The notes: a model not told the origin generated them from the letters alone. DNA of 64,000 bases from Falsiroseomonas frigidaquae (GCF_012163145.1 NZ_JAAVTX010000004.1:186001-250000), one strand, 5' to 3'; counted from the stretch's first letter, positions 17,025 through 25,903 are shown. Numbers and translations: made by a program.

Positions 17025-17351
17025 TCAACACTGCGCCAACGCTGGGTTGGAAATCCAGGCTTTTGCAACCCGAAGCCCGCATCCTGTCTGAACCCGCACG
17101 GGCCGCAGCCGGTAGGCCGCGCCCTCATAGGCCATCAAGCGGCGCAGCGGGGCGCCACAGACCCGCAGCAGCAGGCCGGGGACCTGGCCGCGCCGGTCGC
17201 GACGAAGCGTCGGATAGGGGTGTCGCCGCAGCATGACCCGGCGCCAGCCCGGCAGCATGGCCGGACGCAACGCGCGGGGCGAAAACCGGCGCCCGGCGCG
17301 AGCGGCGAGCACCGCCGGGTCGAGCAGCGTGCCATAGAGGAAGACCTCCAT
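17025..17351 (-). CDS. Gamma-glutamylcyclotransferase-like (AIG2-like) protein
   Basis: 108 residues. The N-terminal VFLYGTLLDP is the substrate-binding loop of the AIG2/GGCT fold, GQVPGLLLRV is the central strand and LMAYEGAAYRLRPVRV carries the candidate catalytic Glu (E76). Family members convert gamma-glutamyl amino acids to 5-oxoproline or act on related gamma-glutamyl amines; the substrate here is not known. It starts 13 bases after the stop of the phosphomannomutase gene on the same strand, so it is probably the end of the galU-pgm transcript. The upstream gap to the receiver gene (16886-17024) shows no other gene. Confidence 0.78.
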   Translation of the reverse strand: MEVFLYGTLLDPAVLAARAGRRFSPRALRPAMLPGWRRVMLRRHPYPTLRRDRRGQVPGLLLRVCGAPLRRLMAYEGAAYRLRPVRVQTGCGLRVAKAWISNPALAQC

Positions 17352-17364
17352 GGCGGACTTGCCG

Positions 17365-18792
17365 TCAGTGGCCGGCGTTTTCGCCGGAGAAATCCGGCAC
17401 CGGCAGGCCGGAAGCCTGGAGCTGGCGGGCGATATCCGCCTTCAGCCGGTCGAGCCCCGCCTCGGAGGAGGCCTCGGCGCGGGCCACCAGCACCGCCTGG
17501 GTGTTGGAGGCGCGCAGCAGCCACCAGCCATCCTCGGTCAGCACCCGCACGCCGTCCACGTCCTGGACCTTCGCGCCCTCATCGGCCAGGCGCTGCTTCA
17601 CCTCGGTGATGACGCCGAATTTGCGGGTATCGGCGCAGTCGAAGCGCAGTTCCGGCGTGTTGATCACCTGCGGCAGGGCGGCGCGCACTTGGCTCAGCGT
17701 CTCCGGCATGCGGGCGACGATGCCGAGCAGGCGCAGCGCGGAATAGGGCGCGTCGTCGAAGCCGTACCATTTGTCGGCGAAGAAGATGTGGCCGGACATT
17801 TCGCCGGCCAGCGGGCTGCCGGTCTCGGCCATCTTGGACTTGATCAGGCTGTGCCCGGTCTTCCACATCAGCGGCGTGCCGCCCGCCTTGGCAATCTCGT
17901 CGAACAGCACCTGGCTGGCCTTGACGTCGGCGATGATGACGCCGCCCGGCTTCGCCTTCAGCACGTCGCGCGCCAGCACCACCAGGAGCTGGTCGCCGAA
18001 CAGGATGTGACCCTCATTGTCCACCACGCCGATGCGGTCCGCATCGCCGTCGAAGGCGATGCCAAGGTCGGCACCCTGCTTGGCGACCTCGGCGATCATC
18101 TCCTCCAGGTTCTTCGCCACCGTCGGGTCCGGGTGGTGCGCCGGGAAGGTACCGTCGATGCTGCCATTGATGATGTAGTGGGTGCCGGGAAGCCGCGCCG
18201 TCAGCAGCTTGACGATCTCGGCGCCGGATCCGTTGCCCGGGTCCCAGACCACCTTCAGCGACCCGGCCTTGCCGGACGCGTCGCCGCCATCCCAGTCCTG
18301 CATCATCCGCGCCACGTAGCGCTCGGAGACATCGACCTGTTCATCGGTGCCGACGGCGGTGGGCACCACGTCGCCCTCCGCCGCCATGCGGCCGATTTCC
18401 TGGATCTGCGTGCCGTAGAACGGCTTGCCGTCCAGCATCATCTTGAAGCCGTTGTAGTCCGGCGGGTTGTGGCTGCCGGTGACCATGATCGCGCCATCGG
18501 CCTCCAGCGCATAGGAGGCGAAGTACAGCATCGGCGTCGGCCCGCAGCCGATCCGCGCCACCTTCAGCCCGCAGGCGCGCAGCCCGGCGACGAGCTGCGC
18601 CTCCATCTCCGGCGAGGACAGCCGCCCGTCATAGCCCACCGCAACCTTGGTGCCGCCACCGCGGGACACCATGGAGCCGAAGCAGCGGCCGATGGCGAAG
18701 GCGTCCTCCGGGTGCAGGGTCTGCCCGACGATGCCGCGGATGTCGTATTCCCGCAGCGAAGTCGGGTCGAAGCGGTGATTGAAGGCGGTCAT
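17365..18792 (-). CDS. Phosphomannomutase/phosphoglucomutase
   Basis: 475 residues. It has the four-domain alpha-D-phosphohexomutase pattern: FREYDIRG-like start (LREYDIRGIVG), the phosphoserine loop TGSHNPP with Ser107, the metal loop DGDADRIG, the sugar-specificity loop GEMSGHIFF and a C-terminal phosphate-binding RASNTQ. It interconverts glucose-1-P and glucose-6-P and/or the mannose equivalents, as AlgC/ManB enzymes do. Together with the galU gene 39 bases upstream it supplies UDP-glucose and probably GDP-mannose precursors for exopolysaccharide or lipopolysaccharide. Specificity between glucose and mannose cannot be decided from sequence alone. Confidence 0.92.
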   Translation of the reverse strand: MTAFNHRFDPTSLREYDIRGIVGQTLHPEDAFAIGRCFGSMVSRGGGTKVAVGYDGRLSSPEMEAQLVAGLRACGLKVARIGCGPTPMLYFASYALEADGAIMVTGSHNPPDYNGFKMMLDGKPFYGTQIQEIGRMAAEGDVVPTAVGTDEQVDVSERYVARMMQDWDGGDASGKAGSLKVVWDPGNGSGAEIVKLLTARLPGTHYIINGSIDGTFPAHHPDPTVAKNLEEMIAEVAKQGADLGIAFDGDADRIGVVDNEGHILFGDQLLVVLARDVLKAKPGGVIIADVKASQVLFDEIAKAGGTPLMWKTGHSLIKSKMAETGSPLAGEMSGHIFFADKWYGFDDAPYSALRLLGIVARMPETLSQVRAALPQVINTPELRFDCADTRKFGVITEVKQRLADEGAKVQDVDGVRVLTEDGWWLLRASNTQAVLVARAEASSEAGLDRLKADIARQLQASGLPVPDFSGENAGH

Positions 18793-18831
18793 CGGCGGCT
18801 GCTCTCCGTCGGTGCGGTGCTGGTGGGCGCG

Positions 18832-19704
18832 CTACTGGGCGTATTTCTGGATGATCGCCCGCATGGTGGATTCCATGTCCGGGCGGGCCAGGGCGAAGGC
18901 CACCTGGGCTTCCAGGTAACCCGCCTTGTCGCCGCAGTCGAAGCGCCGGCCTTCATAGAGAACGCCATGGAACGGTTGGGTTCCGATCAGCTTCGCCATG
19001 CTGTCGGTCAACTGGATCTCGTTGCCGGCGCCCTTCTCCTGCGTCGCCAGGTGGCCCATCACCTCCGGCATCAGGATGTAGCGGCCGATGACGGTCAGGT
19101 TGGAGGGCGCCTTCTCGATCGGCGGCTTCTCGACCAGGCCCTTCACCTCGACGAGGTTGCCGGTCGTCGCACCCGGATCGATCACGCCGTAGCTGCTGAC
19201 GCGTTCCTTCGGCACCGTCTCGATGGCGACGACGTTGCCGCCGGTCTCGTTGTAGGCGTCGACCAGCTGCTTGGTGCAGGATACGTCGCACAGCATCAGG
19301 TCGTCCGGCAGCAGGATGGCGAAGGGCTCATCCGCCACGAAGGCCCGCGCGCACCAGATGGCGTGGCCGAGGCCCAGCGGCACCTGCTGGCGGGTGGAGA
19401 CGACCGAGCCCGGCGGCAGTGCCTGGGCGTGCAGCATGGCCAGTTCCTTGGCCTTGTTGCGCTCCGTCAGGGTGCGCTCCAGCTCGTAGGCGACGTCGAA
19501 CTGGTCCACCAGCATGGTCTTGCCGCGGCCGGTGACGAAGCAGAATTCCTCGATGCCCGCCGCGCGGGCTTCCTCCACGGCGTACTGGATCAGCGGCTTG
19601 TCGACGACCGGCAGCATTTCCTTCGCCATCTGCTTGGTGGCGGGCAGGAAGCGCGTACCGAGACCGGCGACGGGCAGGACGGCCTTGCGGAGCGGCTTTC
19701 GCAC
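18832..19704 (-). CDS. galU: UTP-glucose-1-phosphate uridylyltransferase
   Basis: 290 residues, the usual GalU length. The nucleotide-binding signature LPVAGLGTRFLPATK lies at residues 10-24, followed by KEMLPVVDKPLIQYAVEEA, and the substrate-site segments ILLPDDLM, GLVEKP and FDCGDKAGYLEAQ are present. It forms UDP-glucose from UTP and glucose-1-phosphate in the cytoplasm. It is followed on the same strand by the phosphohexomutase that makes its substrate. The leader upstream contains a triple 14-base repeat. Confidence 0.95.
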   Translation of the reverse strand: MRKPLRKAVLPVAGLGTRFLPATKQMAKEMLPVVDKPLIQYAVEEARAAGIEEFCFVTGRGKTMLVDQFDVAYELERTLTERNKAKELAMLHAQALPPGSVVSTRQQVPLGLGHAIWCARAFVADEPFAILLPDDLMLCDVSCTKQLVDAYNETGGNVVAIETVPKERVSSYGVIDPGATTGNLVEVKGLVEKPPIEKAPSNLTVIGRYILMPEVMGHLATQEKGAGNEIQLTDSMAKLIGTQPFHGVLYEGRRFDCGDKAGYLEAQVAFALARPDMESTMRAIIQKYAQ

Positions 19705-19762
19705 GGATGGGGTTTTCCCTATCGGTCAGGTGGGGCGATTGGTGGCGCAGGAGTGCCACTTC

Positions 19763-19804
19763 CGCCGGGCGCCGTCCACCGGGCGCCGCCCACCGGGCGC
19801 ATCA
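19763..19804. repeat. Three imperfect 14-base tandem repeats in the galU leader
   Basis: Three consecutive copies of a 14-base unit, CGCCGGGCGCCGTC, CACCGGGCGCCGCC and CACCGGGCGCATCA, lie 59-100 bases upstream of the galU start. The shared core is CCGGGCGC. They could be slippage products or part of a leader structure. The 132-base gap 19705-19836 holds nothing else that I can name. Confidence 0.6.
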
Positions 19805-19836
19805 ATACGCCCCCTGGACACAACCCCCGGCCGTAT

Positions 19837-20529
19837 TCAGCCCAGCAGCGTATCGCGCGCCTCGTTCAGCCGGGAGGCGAGCCAATCCGAGCCGCCCTGG
19901 TCGGGATGCGCGCTGCGCATCAGCCGGCGGTGCGCCGCCCGAATCTCCTCCGCCGAGGCGCCCTCGGCCAGGCCGAGCACCTGCAGCGCCTCCGCCCGCC
20001 CCATCGGGCCGGAAGGCGCCTCGGGCGGCGGGGCCGCCTGGCGCCAGTCCGGATGGCTGCGATCCAGCCAGGCTTCCAGCAGCGGCATGCCATCCGGGTC
20101 CCGCGCCGCCAGTTCCGCCATCAGCGCCAGCAGCGCCGGCAGGTCCAGCTCGCCGAGATCGGAGCCGCCGAAGTGCCCGGCCTTCACCCGCCCGGTCATC
20201 CGCCCGCTGTCATGGTCCAGCGTCATCGCCAGCAGCGTGGTCTCGACCTCGGAGGCCTGCCCGGGGCTGGCCGCGCCGCCGCGGGCGAAGGTGCCGGCGA
20301 CACGCCGCGCCTGCACCCAGCGCCAGACCAGCGGCCCGAACAGCGCCAGCGCCCAGAAGGCCTGCCCGGCCCGGCCGGTGGCCAGCAGCGCCACCAGCAG
20401 CACGAGGCCGAAGCCGCCGGCGAACAAGGCCAGCGCCCCTTTCACCTGTGCCGGCCTCGCTTCCGCGAACAGCTTCAACAGGGCGAGAATCGCGACGAGC
20501 AGCAGCAGCCCGAGCGCCAGCCATCCCAT
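19837..20529 (-). CDS. Membrane-anchored J-domain protein
   Basis: 230 residues. Two or three hydrophobic segments fill residues 1-75 (GWLALGLLLLVAILALLKLF; GLVLLVALLATG). The last 55 residues form a J domain with the essential HPD (RLMRSAHPDQGGSD). A C-terminal J domain behind a membrane anchor is the arrangement of mitochondrial Tim14/Pam18 and related alphaproteobacterial proteins, rather than of DnaJ. It presumably stimulates DnaK at the inner membrane. It begins 2 bases after the stop of the VWA gene and is the last gene of a four-gene operon. Confidence 0.82.
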   Translation of the reverse strand: MGWLALGLLLLVAILALLKLFAEARPAQVKGALALFAGGFGLVLLVALLATGRAGQAFWALALFGPLVWRWVQARRVAGTFARGGAASPGQASEVETTLLAMTLDHDSGRMTGRVKAGHFGGSDLGELDLPALLALMAELAARDPDGMPLLEAWLDRSHPDWRQAAPPPEAPSGPMGRAEALQVLGLAEGASAEEIRAAHRRLMRSAHPDQGGSDWLASRLNEARDTLLG

Positions 20530-20531
20530 GC

Positions 20532-21236
20532 TCAGCGGCCCCGCGGCGCCGGCAATTGCCCAGCGATACCCCGCGCCGCGGCGCTGCCCAGGCGTTGCAG
20601 CGCCGGCCGGCCACCGGCCGCGAAGACCGCGACGGCGCGCAGCAGGTCACGCAGCGCCCCGGCGCTGGCCGTATCGAACGGCGCCCAGGCGCCGCCGGAC
20701 AGCTTCGCCACCTGGCGCAGCGCATTCTGCGCCACCGGGTCCTTGCCTTCCTGGAAGCAGAACACAGGCGTGCCGCGCAAGCCGAGCTGGCCGGCGACAT
20801 GGCAGGCGGCGTCCACATCCTCCTCGAAGGCATCGCCGATGAAGACCAGGGCGTTCACCCTGCGGCGCTGCGTCTCCTCCAGAACGTGGCGCAGCACGCG
20901 GGTGATCTGGGTCTGCCCGCCGAGGCAGGTCACGCCCGTCATCCGCCGCGCCAACTCCTCCGCATTCGCCAGGAAGGGCGTGGCGGCGAATTCCTGGAAG
21001 CCGCGGTAATAGGCCAGGCTGACCGCCAGCCCGCCGATCTCCCGCACCGCGCCGAACATCTCCGCCTGCAGGTGGCAGGCGCGATCCCAGCTTGGCTGGC
21101 GGCTGGCGGTGGCATCCAGCGCGAAGACCAGCCGGCCGGGCGCCCCGGCCACCGGCGCCGCCGCCGGCATGGCGGCCACCTTCTGCAGGAACGCCGCGAC
21201 GGCCGGGTCACGGGACTTGTCGGGCAGGTTCGTCAT
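20532..21236 (-). CDS. VWA-like domain protein
   Basis: 234 residues from the ATG that overlaps the previous gene's stop (ATGA). LVFALDATASRQ near residue 37 is a von Willebrand A strand with a MIDAS-type D-x-T-x-S motif, and LVFIGDAFEEDVD and GTPVFCFQEGKDP match later VWA strands. No signal peptide or membrane segment is evident, so it is probably cytoplasmic. Function is unknown; VWA proteins usually assemble metal-dependent complexes. The downstream neighbour is a membrane J protein and the upstream one an EEP-fold nuclease. Confidence 0.7.
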   Translation of the reverse strand: MTNLPDKSRDPAVAAFLQKVAAMPAAAPVAGAPGRLVFALDATASRQPSWDRACHLQAEMFGAVREIGGLAVSLAYYRGFQEFAATPFLANAEELARRMTGVTCLGGQTQITRVLRHVLEETQRRRVNALVFIGDAFEEDVDAACHVAGQLGLRGTPVFCFQEGKDPVAQNALRQVAKLSGGAWAPFDTASAGALRDLLRAVAVFAAGGRPALQRLGSAAARGIAGQLPAPRGR

Positions 21237-21949
21237 GCAGTCGATGTGGCCCCTGCCGGGCCGAACCGCCAGGGTGGAACCAGCCGCGCCAGCAGCGGCA
21301 GATGGTCCGAGGCCCGCCGCGCCGCCGGCGTATCGTGCAGCGCCACCGCCTCCACCAGCCCGGCCGGATGGCCGAGGATGTGGTCCAGCGGCAGCATCGG
21401 GCGGATCGCGGGAAAGCTCGGCACCAGGGCCGGGCGGCCGAAGACCGGCGCCAGCACGGCCAGCGCCGAGCCCTGCGGCCGCCATTCGTTGAAATCGCCC
21501 AGCAGCAGCGTCGGCAGCGCCGGGTCCATCGCCGCCAGCAGCGCCGCCGCCTGCGCCCGCCGCCGCGCCGCGCCCAGGCTGAGATGCGCCGCCAGCAGCC
21601 GGAACGGCCCCTGCCCCAGGTCGAGATCCACCAGGATCGCCCCGCGCGGCTCCCACCCGCCCAGCTTCAGGCCGCGCGGCGGGGCCAGCAACCGGGCCTC
21701 GCGCCGGGCCAGCACCAGGTTGCTGCGAAACCCCTGCTGCGCCGGGTCCACCCGCAGCGGCACCAGGCCGATCTCGGCCAGCCCCGCCTCCGGCAGCATC
21801 GGGGTGGCGCGGCGGAAATAATGCTGCGCCTCCTGCAAGGCGATGACGTCGGCGCGCAGCTCCGCCAGCACCGCGAGGATGCGGTCCGGCCGGGGCAGGC
21901 CGACATGGCCGCGGGCGCGATGGATGTTCCAGGTGGCGACGCGGATCAC
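21233..21949 (-). CDS. Endonuclease/exonuclease/phosphatase (EEP) family protein
   Basis: 238 residues from a GTG that overlaps the upstream stop (GTGA). The fold signatures are VATWNIHRARG (metal-binding Asn), VIALQEAQ (Glu), LLLGDFNEW (catalytic Asp/Asn) and RASDHLPLLARL (SDH). These are all the conserved residues of the Mg-dependent EEP hydrolases. Family members cleave DNA, inositol phosphates or sphingomyelin; there is no signal peptide, so a cytoplasmic role is likely. It lies in the middle of the minus-strand operon 22506 to 19837. Confidence 0.85.
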   Translation of the reverse strand: MIRVATWNIHRARGHVGLPRPDRILAVLAELRADVIALQEAQHYFRRATPMLPEAGLAEIGLVPLRVDPAQQGFRSNLVLARREARLLAPPRGLKLGGWEPRGAILVDLDLGQGPFRLLAAHLSLGAARRRAQAAALLAAMDPALPTLLLGDFNEWRPQGSALAVLAPVFGRPALVPSFPAIRPMLPLDHILGHPAGLVEAVALHDTPAARRASDHLPLLARLVPPWRFGPAGATSTA

Positions 21950-22506
21950 GGCCTGTCGCGCCGCCACAAGGCCGCGCCGGCCGCCGCGCCGAGCGTGGTC
22001 AGCAGGATGTCGGTGACCGTGTCCAGCGTGTTGCCGATGATGCCGAGGATCCATTCCAGCACCTCCCACCCCACAGCAATACCGAGGCCGAAGACCAAGC
22101 CGTGCCGCGCCAGGCGCCAGGCGCCGCGTGGCCTTCCGTCGGCCAGCACCAGCCCCGCCAGGACGGCACCGGCCAGCAAGCCGCTGACCAGGTGCACCAC
22201 CTCGTCATAGGGGTTGGCGCCGTGGAACCAGTTCAGCCCATAGCCGGGCGTGCTGATCAGGCTGGCCAGCACCGGCGCCGCATCCAGCCCGCGCGGCAGG
22301 CGGCGCAGGCGTGCGGGCAGCACCGCCATCCGCTCCCGCGGCGGCAGGATGACGCCAAGGCAGCCAAGCAGTGCCGCCACGGTGCCTCCGGCAGCGCCGC
22401 GCTTGTCCAGCAGCCACAGCGCGACGGCCGCGGCGGCCAGCGCGGCGAGGCAGAACCAGGCGAAGCGCGATTGATGGCGCAGATCGTCACGTGTCAGCAG
22501 CGCCAT
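21946..22506 (-). CDS. YjdF/DUF2238-like integral membrane protein
   Basis: 186 residues from ATG 22506, preceded on its strand by GGGGAGACGGG. It has about five hydrophobic segments. The motifs YDEVVHLVSGLLAG and GWEVLEWILG, followed by GNTLDTVTDILLTTLGA, resemble the conserved His/Glu/Asp-containing helices of the YjdF (DUF2238) family. Function is unknown. It is the first gene of the operon with the EEP, VWA and J-domain genes; the gap 22507-22622 to the divergent gene must hold both promoters. Confidence 0.72.
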   Translation of the reverse strand: MALLTRDDLRHQSRFAWFCLAALAAAAVALWLLDKRGAAGGTVAALLGCLGVILPPRERMAVLPARLRRLPRGLDAAPVLASLISTPGYGLNWFHGANPYDEVVHLVSGLLAGAVLAGLVLADGRPRGAWRLARHGLVFGLGIAVGWEVLEWILGIIGNTLDTVTDILLTTLGAAAGAALWRRDRP

Positions 22507-22622
22507 CCCGTCTCCCCTGGCTGTTCCCGGGGGCAACGCGGCGGGGCGCGGCGGGTCCGTCGCTTCACGCAGGCTTCATGCCCCGGTAGGAACGATCGGG
22601 TAATGGCGGAAGGGCCTTGGGC

Positions 22623-23144
22623 ATGGCGAAGTGGGTGCGGGTCGGCCCGGCGGTGGCGGAAGCGCATCCCTTGCACGGCATGGGTGGCTGGCTGCGCGTG
22701 CCGTCCTTCTTCCTGGCGCTGGCGGTGCTCGGCAGTCCCTTCCTGCTGGTCCGCGAATGGCGCCCGCCGGGCGCGCCCGATGCGCTGCTGCTGAACCTGG
22801 ACCTGCTGCTTTCCATCGGCCTGACGCTGGCCGCCACCGTGCTGTGGTTCCGCCGCTGGCGGCATTTCCGCCCGGCCTACGTCTGGGTGTTCCTGGTGCT
22901 GGACAGCGCCCTGCAGCTCGCCGGCTTCCTCCTCGCCCCCGGCCTCCGCGGGGCGGCGGACCCGGCGGAGGCGGTGGCGGAAATGGTGGCCGGGCTGGCC
23001 TTCCTGCTGCCCCTGGCCATCGCCATGCAGCGCAGCCGCCGCTACCGTGTAACCTTCGAGCAGCGGCTGCGGGCGGAGGAGGCCGCCCTCACCCCACCGC
23101 CAACATCCCATTCGCCTGGGCTGCCGCCAGCGCCGTCATGTTGA
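22623..23144 (+). CDS. Hypothetical membrane protein (DUF2569-like)
   Basis: 173 residues from ATG 22623; GGAAGGG lies about 8 bases upstream, and a TTG two codons earlier is possible. After a short amphipathic start (HPLHGMGGWLRVPSFFLALA) there are four hydrophobic segments ending near residue 130. The GMGGWL opening resembles DUF2569 proteins. The C-terminal 30 residues are polar and Pro-rich. Its 3' end overlaps the convergent maeB gene by 56 bases, so the tail may be over-read. No function can be assigned. Confidence 0.65.
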   Translation: MAKWVRVGPAVAEAHPLHGMGGWLRVPSFFLALAVLGSPFLLVREWRPPGAPDALLLNLDLLLSIGLTLAATVLWFRRWRHFRPAYVWVFLVLDSALQLAGFLLAPGLRGAADPAEAVAEMVAGLAFLLPLAIAMQRSRRYRVTFEQRLRAEEAALTPPPTSHSPGLPPAPSC

Positions 23145-25368
23145 CGATGCCGCGCGCGGTGACGCTCGGCACCAGCACATGGATGGGCTTTGCCATGCCG
23201 AGTAGCATCGGCCCCACCTGAAGCCCCTCGCCCGCGGCCTTCAGCAGGTTGAAGCTGATATTGGCGGCGTCCAGGGTCGGCATCACCAGCAGGTTCGCCG
23301 CGTCGGTCAGCGGGCTGTCCGCCACCGCGCGGTCGCGGATCGCCTGCACCAGCGCGGCATCGGCGTGCATCTCGCCATCCACCTCGAAATCCGGCGCGCG
23401 GTCCCGCAGCAGGCGCAGCGCGTCGCGCATCTTGCGGGCGGAGGGCGCGCCGGAGGCGCCGAAGCTGGAATGCGACAGCAGCGCCGCCTTGGGCGTCAGG
23501 CCAAAGGCGCGGATCTGCTCGGCCGCCAGCAGGGTCATGTCCACGATCTGCGCCGCGGTCGGGTCCACCGTCAGGTGCGTATCGACGAAGAACAGATGGC
23601 CGTTCGGCACGATCAGCGCGGACAGCGCATAGACGCGTGCCACCTCCCCCCGCTTGCCGATCACGTCATAGGCGTGGTGCCAGTGGCGGAACCAGTCGCC
23701 GCTGCCGCCGCAGAGGCAGGCATCGGCCAGCCCCGCTTCCAGCAGCAGCGCGGCGGCGACGGTCGGGCGGTTGCCGACGCGGCGGGCGGCGGCGTCGGGC
23801 GGGATGCCCTTGCGGCCCACCTTCGCCTGGTACAGTGCCACCAGCTTGCCGAAGGTCTCGGCATCCGCGGCCGGGTCGAGCACGCGCACGGATTCAGAAA
23901 AATCCATCCGCAGCCCCATCGCGGTGCATTTCGCGGCGATCACATCGCGCCGGCCGATCAGGATGGGCTCGGCCAGGCCGTCATCCAGCACGGTCTGCAC
24001 GGCGCGCAACACGCGCTCATCCTCGCCTTCGGCATAGACCACGCGGGACAGGCGCTTGCGCGCCGCCTCGAAGATCGGGCGCATCAGGTTGCCGGAGCGG
24101 AAGACGAAGCGCTCCAGTTCCTGCCGGTACTTCGGCATGTCGGTGATCGGGCGGCGCGCCACGCCGGACTCCATCGCCGCCTTCGCCACCGCCGGCGCGA
24201 TCTCCAGGATCAGCCGCGGGTCGAAGGGTTTTGGAATGATATAGTCTGGCCCGAAGGTCGGCGCGGTGCCGCCATAGGCCGCCGCGACGACCTCGCTGGC
24301 CTCCATGCGCGCCAGCGCCGCGATGGCATCGGCGGCCGCGACCTTCATCTCCTCATTGATCGTGGTGGCGCCGACATCCAGCGCGCCGCGGAAGATGAAG
24401 GGGAAGCAGAGGACGTTGTTGACCTGGTTCGGGTAGTCCGTCCGCCCCGTCGCGACGATGGCATCCGGCCGCACCGCGCGCACGGCCTCGGGCAGGATCT
24501 CGGGCTCGGGATTGGCCAGCGCCAGCACCAGGGGGCGCGGCGCCAGCATGGGCAGCCATTCCGCCTTCAGGATGCGCGGCGCGGACAGGCCGAGGAACAC
24601 ATCGGCGCCGGGCAGCACCTGCTCCAGCGTCCGCGCCTCCGTCTCCTGCGCGTAGGCCGCCTTGTACGGGTCGGTGTTCGGGCGGCCCTTCCAGACCACG
24701 CCGTCAATGTCGCAGATGGTGACGTTGGCGCGGGTCAGCCCCATCGCCACCAGCAGGTCGAGGCAGGCGATCGCCGCCGCGCCGCCGCCGGTATTCACCA
24801 CCTTCACATCGGCCAGCTTCTTGCCCTGCAGCAGCAGCCCGTTGCGCACGGCGGCGGCGACGATGATGGCGGTGCCGTGCTGGTCGTCATGGAACACCGG
24901 GATCTTCATGCGCGCGCGCAGCGCACGCTCGATCTCGAAGCACTCCGGCGCCTTGATGTCTTCCAGGTTGATGGCGCCGAAGCTCGGCTCCAGCGACGCC
25001 ACGGCCTCGATGAATTTCTCCGGGTCGCGCTGCTCGATTTCCAGGTCGATGGAGTCGATGCCGGCGAATTTCTTGAAGAGGACGGCCTTGCCTTCCATCA
25101 CCGGCTTCGAGGCCAGCGCGCCGATGGCACCGAGCCCCAGCACGGCGGTGCCGTTGGTGATGACCGCCACCATGTTGCCGCGCGCCGTGTAGTCCCAGGC
25201 GGCGTCGGGGTCCTTGGCGATTTCCTCACACGCGGCGGCGACGCCGGGGGAATAGGCCAGGCCGAGGTCACGCTGCGTCGCCATGCGCTTGGTCGGCTCG
25301 ACGCTGAGCTTTCCCGGGCGCGGCAGCCGGTGATAGTCCAGCGCTGCCTTGCGAAAATCCTCGTCCAT
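23089..25368 (-). CDS. maeB: NADP-dependent malic enzyme with C-terminal phosphotransacetylase-like domain
   Basis: 759 residues from ATG 25368, with GGAGG just upstream on its strand. Residues 1-430 are malic enzyme: RDLGLAYSPGVAAAC, FAGIDSIDLE, NLEDIKAPECFEIE, HDDQHGTAIIV and the NAD(P) site VVNTGGGAAAIACLDL. Residues about 430-759 are the phosphotransacetylase-like domain, which in MaeB binds acetyl-CoA and regulates rather than acting as Pta. The enzyme decarboxylates malate to pyruvate with NADP reduction. It fits an organism with much C4 and tricarboxylate uptake, and balances with the transhydrogenase encoded further along. Confidence 0.94.
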   Translation of the reverse strand: MDEDFRKAALDYHRLPRPGKLSVEPTKRMATQRDLGLAYSPGVAAACEEIAKDPDAAWDYTARGNMVAVITNGTAVLGLGAIGALASKPVMEGKAVLFKKFAGIDSIDLEIEQRDPEKFIEAVASLEPSFGAINLEDIKAPECFEIERALRARMKIPVFHDDQHGTAIIVAAAVRNGLLLQGKKLADVKVVNTGGGAAAIACLDLLVAMGLTRANVTICDIDGVVWKGRPNTDPYKAAYAQETEARTLEQVLPGADVFLGLSAPRILKAEWLPMLAPRPLVLALANPEPEILPEAVRAVRPDAIVATGRTDYPNQVNNVLCFPFIFRGALDVGATTINEEMKVAAADAIAALARMEASEVVAAAYGGTAPTFGPDYIIPKPFDPRLILEIAPAVAKAAMESGVARRPITDMPKYRQELERFVFRSGNLMRPIFEAARKRLSRVVYAEGEDERVLRAVQTVLDDGLAEPILIGRRDVIAAKCTAMGLRMDFSESVRVLDPAADAETFGKLVALYQAKVGRKGIPPDAAARRVGNRPTVAAALLLEAGLADACLCGGSGDWFRHWHHAYDVIGKRGEVARVYALSALIVPNGHLFFVDTHLTVDPTAAQIVDMTLLAAEQIRAFGLTPKAALLSHSSFGASGAPSARKMRDALRLLRDRAPDFEVDGEMHADAALVQAIRDRAVADSPLTDAANLLVMPTLDAANISFNLLKAAGEGLQVGPMLLGMAKPIHVLVPSVTARGIVNMTALAAAQANGMLAVG

Positions 25369-25497
25369 CGCCACCTCCGTGCCTTGCTATAGGCGATATC
25401 CGGCCGCGCCGCGACCCGCGCCGAAGCGGCGGCCGGTTGCGCTGGCAGCGCCGCGCGGCGGGGTGCTAGGCTGCCGCGGCACAAGGGTTTCAGGGTG

Positions 25498-25878
25498 ATG
25501 ATGAAGTCCGGCAAGGACGTGCTGTGGAGCCTCGATCTGTTCGCCAGCGGCGCGCCGCAGCGCGCACCGGCGATCAAGGGCCTGGCCACCGCCGAGGTGG
25601 CGGCCTTGCTGCCGCCCAGCCCCGAACAGGAAGGCGCCTATCTGCGCTATGGCCGCCCGGTGCTGCAGATCCTCGCCGCCTCCGAGGGCCACACCGCGCG
25701 GCTCGGCCAGATCCGCGACGTGCTGGCGGAACGCGACCCGGATTTCGATTTCGACGTGCTGCGCACCGCGATCAGCGAGCTGGAACGGCGCCAGGCGCTG
25801 CGCCTGGCGGAGCGCGACACGCGCGGCGGCGATCATCTCTATGGCCTGACCCGCGCCGGCCTGTTGCTGGCCGGCTGA
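25498..25878 (+). CDS. Hypothetical protein with possible winged-helix C-terminus
   Basis: 126 residues from ATG 25498 (GTG 25495 and ATG 25501 are alternatives). The C-terminal half (LGQIRDVLAERDPDFDFDVLRTAISELERR, quoted in parts, then LYGLTRAGLLLAG) reads like a winged-helix unit in which a helix pair precedes a short wing, as in small transcription factors. The N-terminal 50 residues have no recognisable motif. It is divergent from maeB and 25 bases upstream of a membrane-protein gene on the same strand. I do not recognise the family. Confidence 0.6.
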   Translation: MMKSGKDVLWSLDLFASGAPQRAPAIKGLATAEVAALLPPSPEQEGAYLRYGRPVLQILAASEGHTARLGQIRDVLAERDPDFDFDVLRTAISELERRQALRLAERDTRGGDHLYGLTRAGLLLAG

Positions 25879-25903
25879 AGGCGCCGCGCGGGGGAAAGCC
25901 GGG

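Noticed and set aside
17350-21009. A 1219-codon open frame on the plus strand across galU and its neighbours
   Set aside because: It is antisense to four clear genes (phosphohexomutase, galU, J protein, VWA). The translation is His/Arg/Gln-rich, typical of antisense frames in GC-rich DNA.
23365-25392. A 675-codon plus-strand open frame opposite maeB
   Set aside because: Antisense to a fully motif-supported malic enzyme; composition is non-protein-like.
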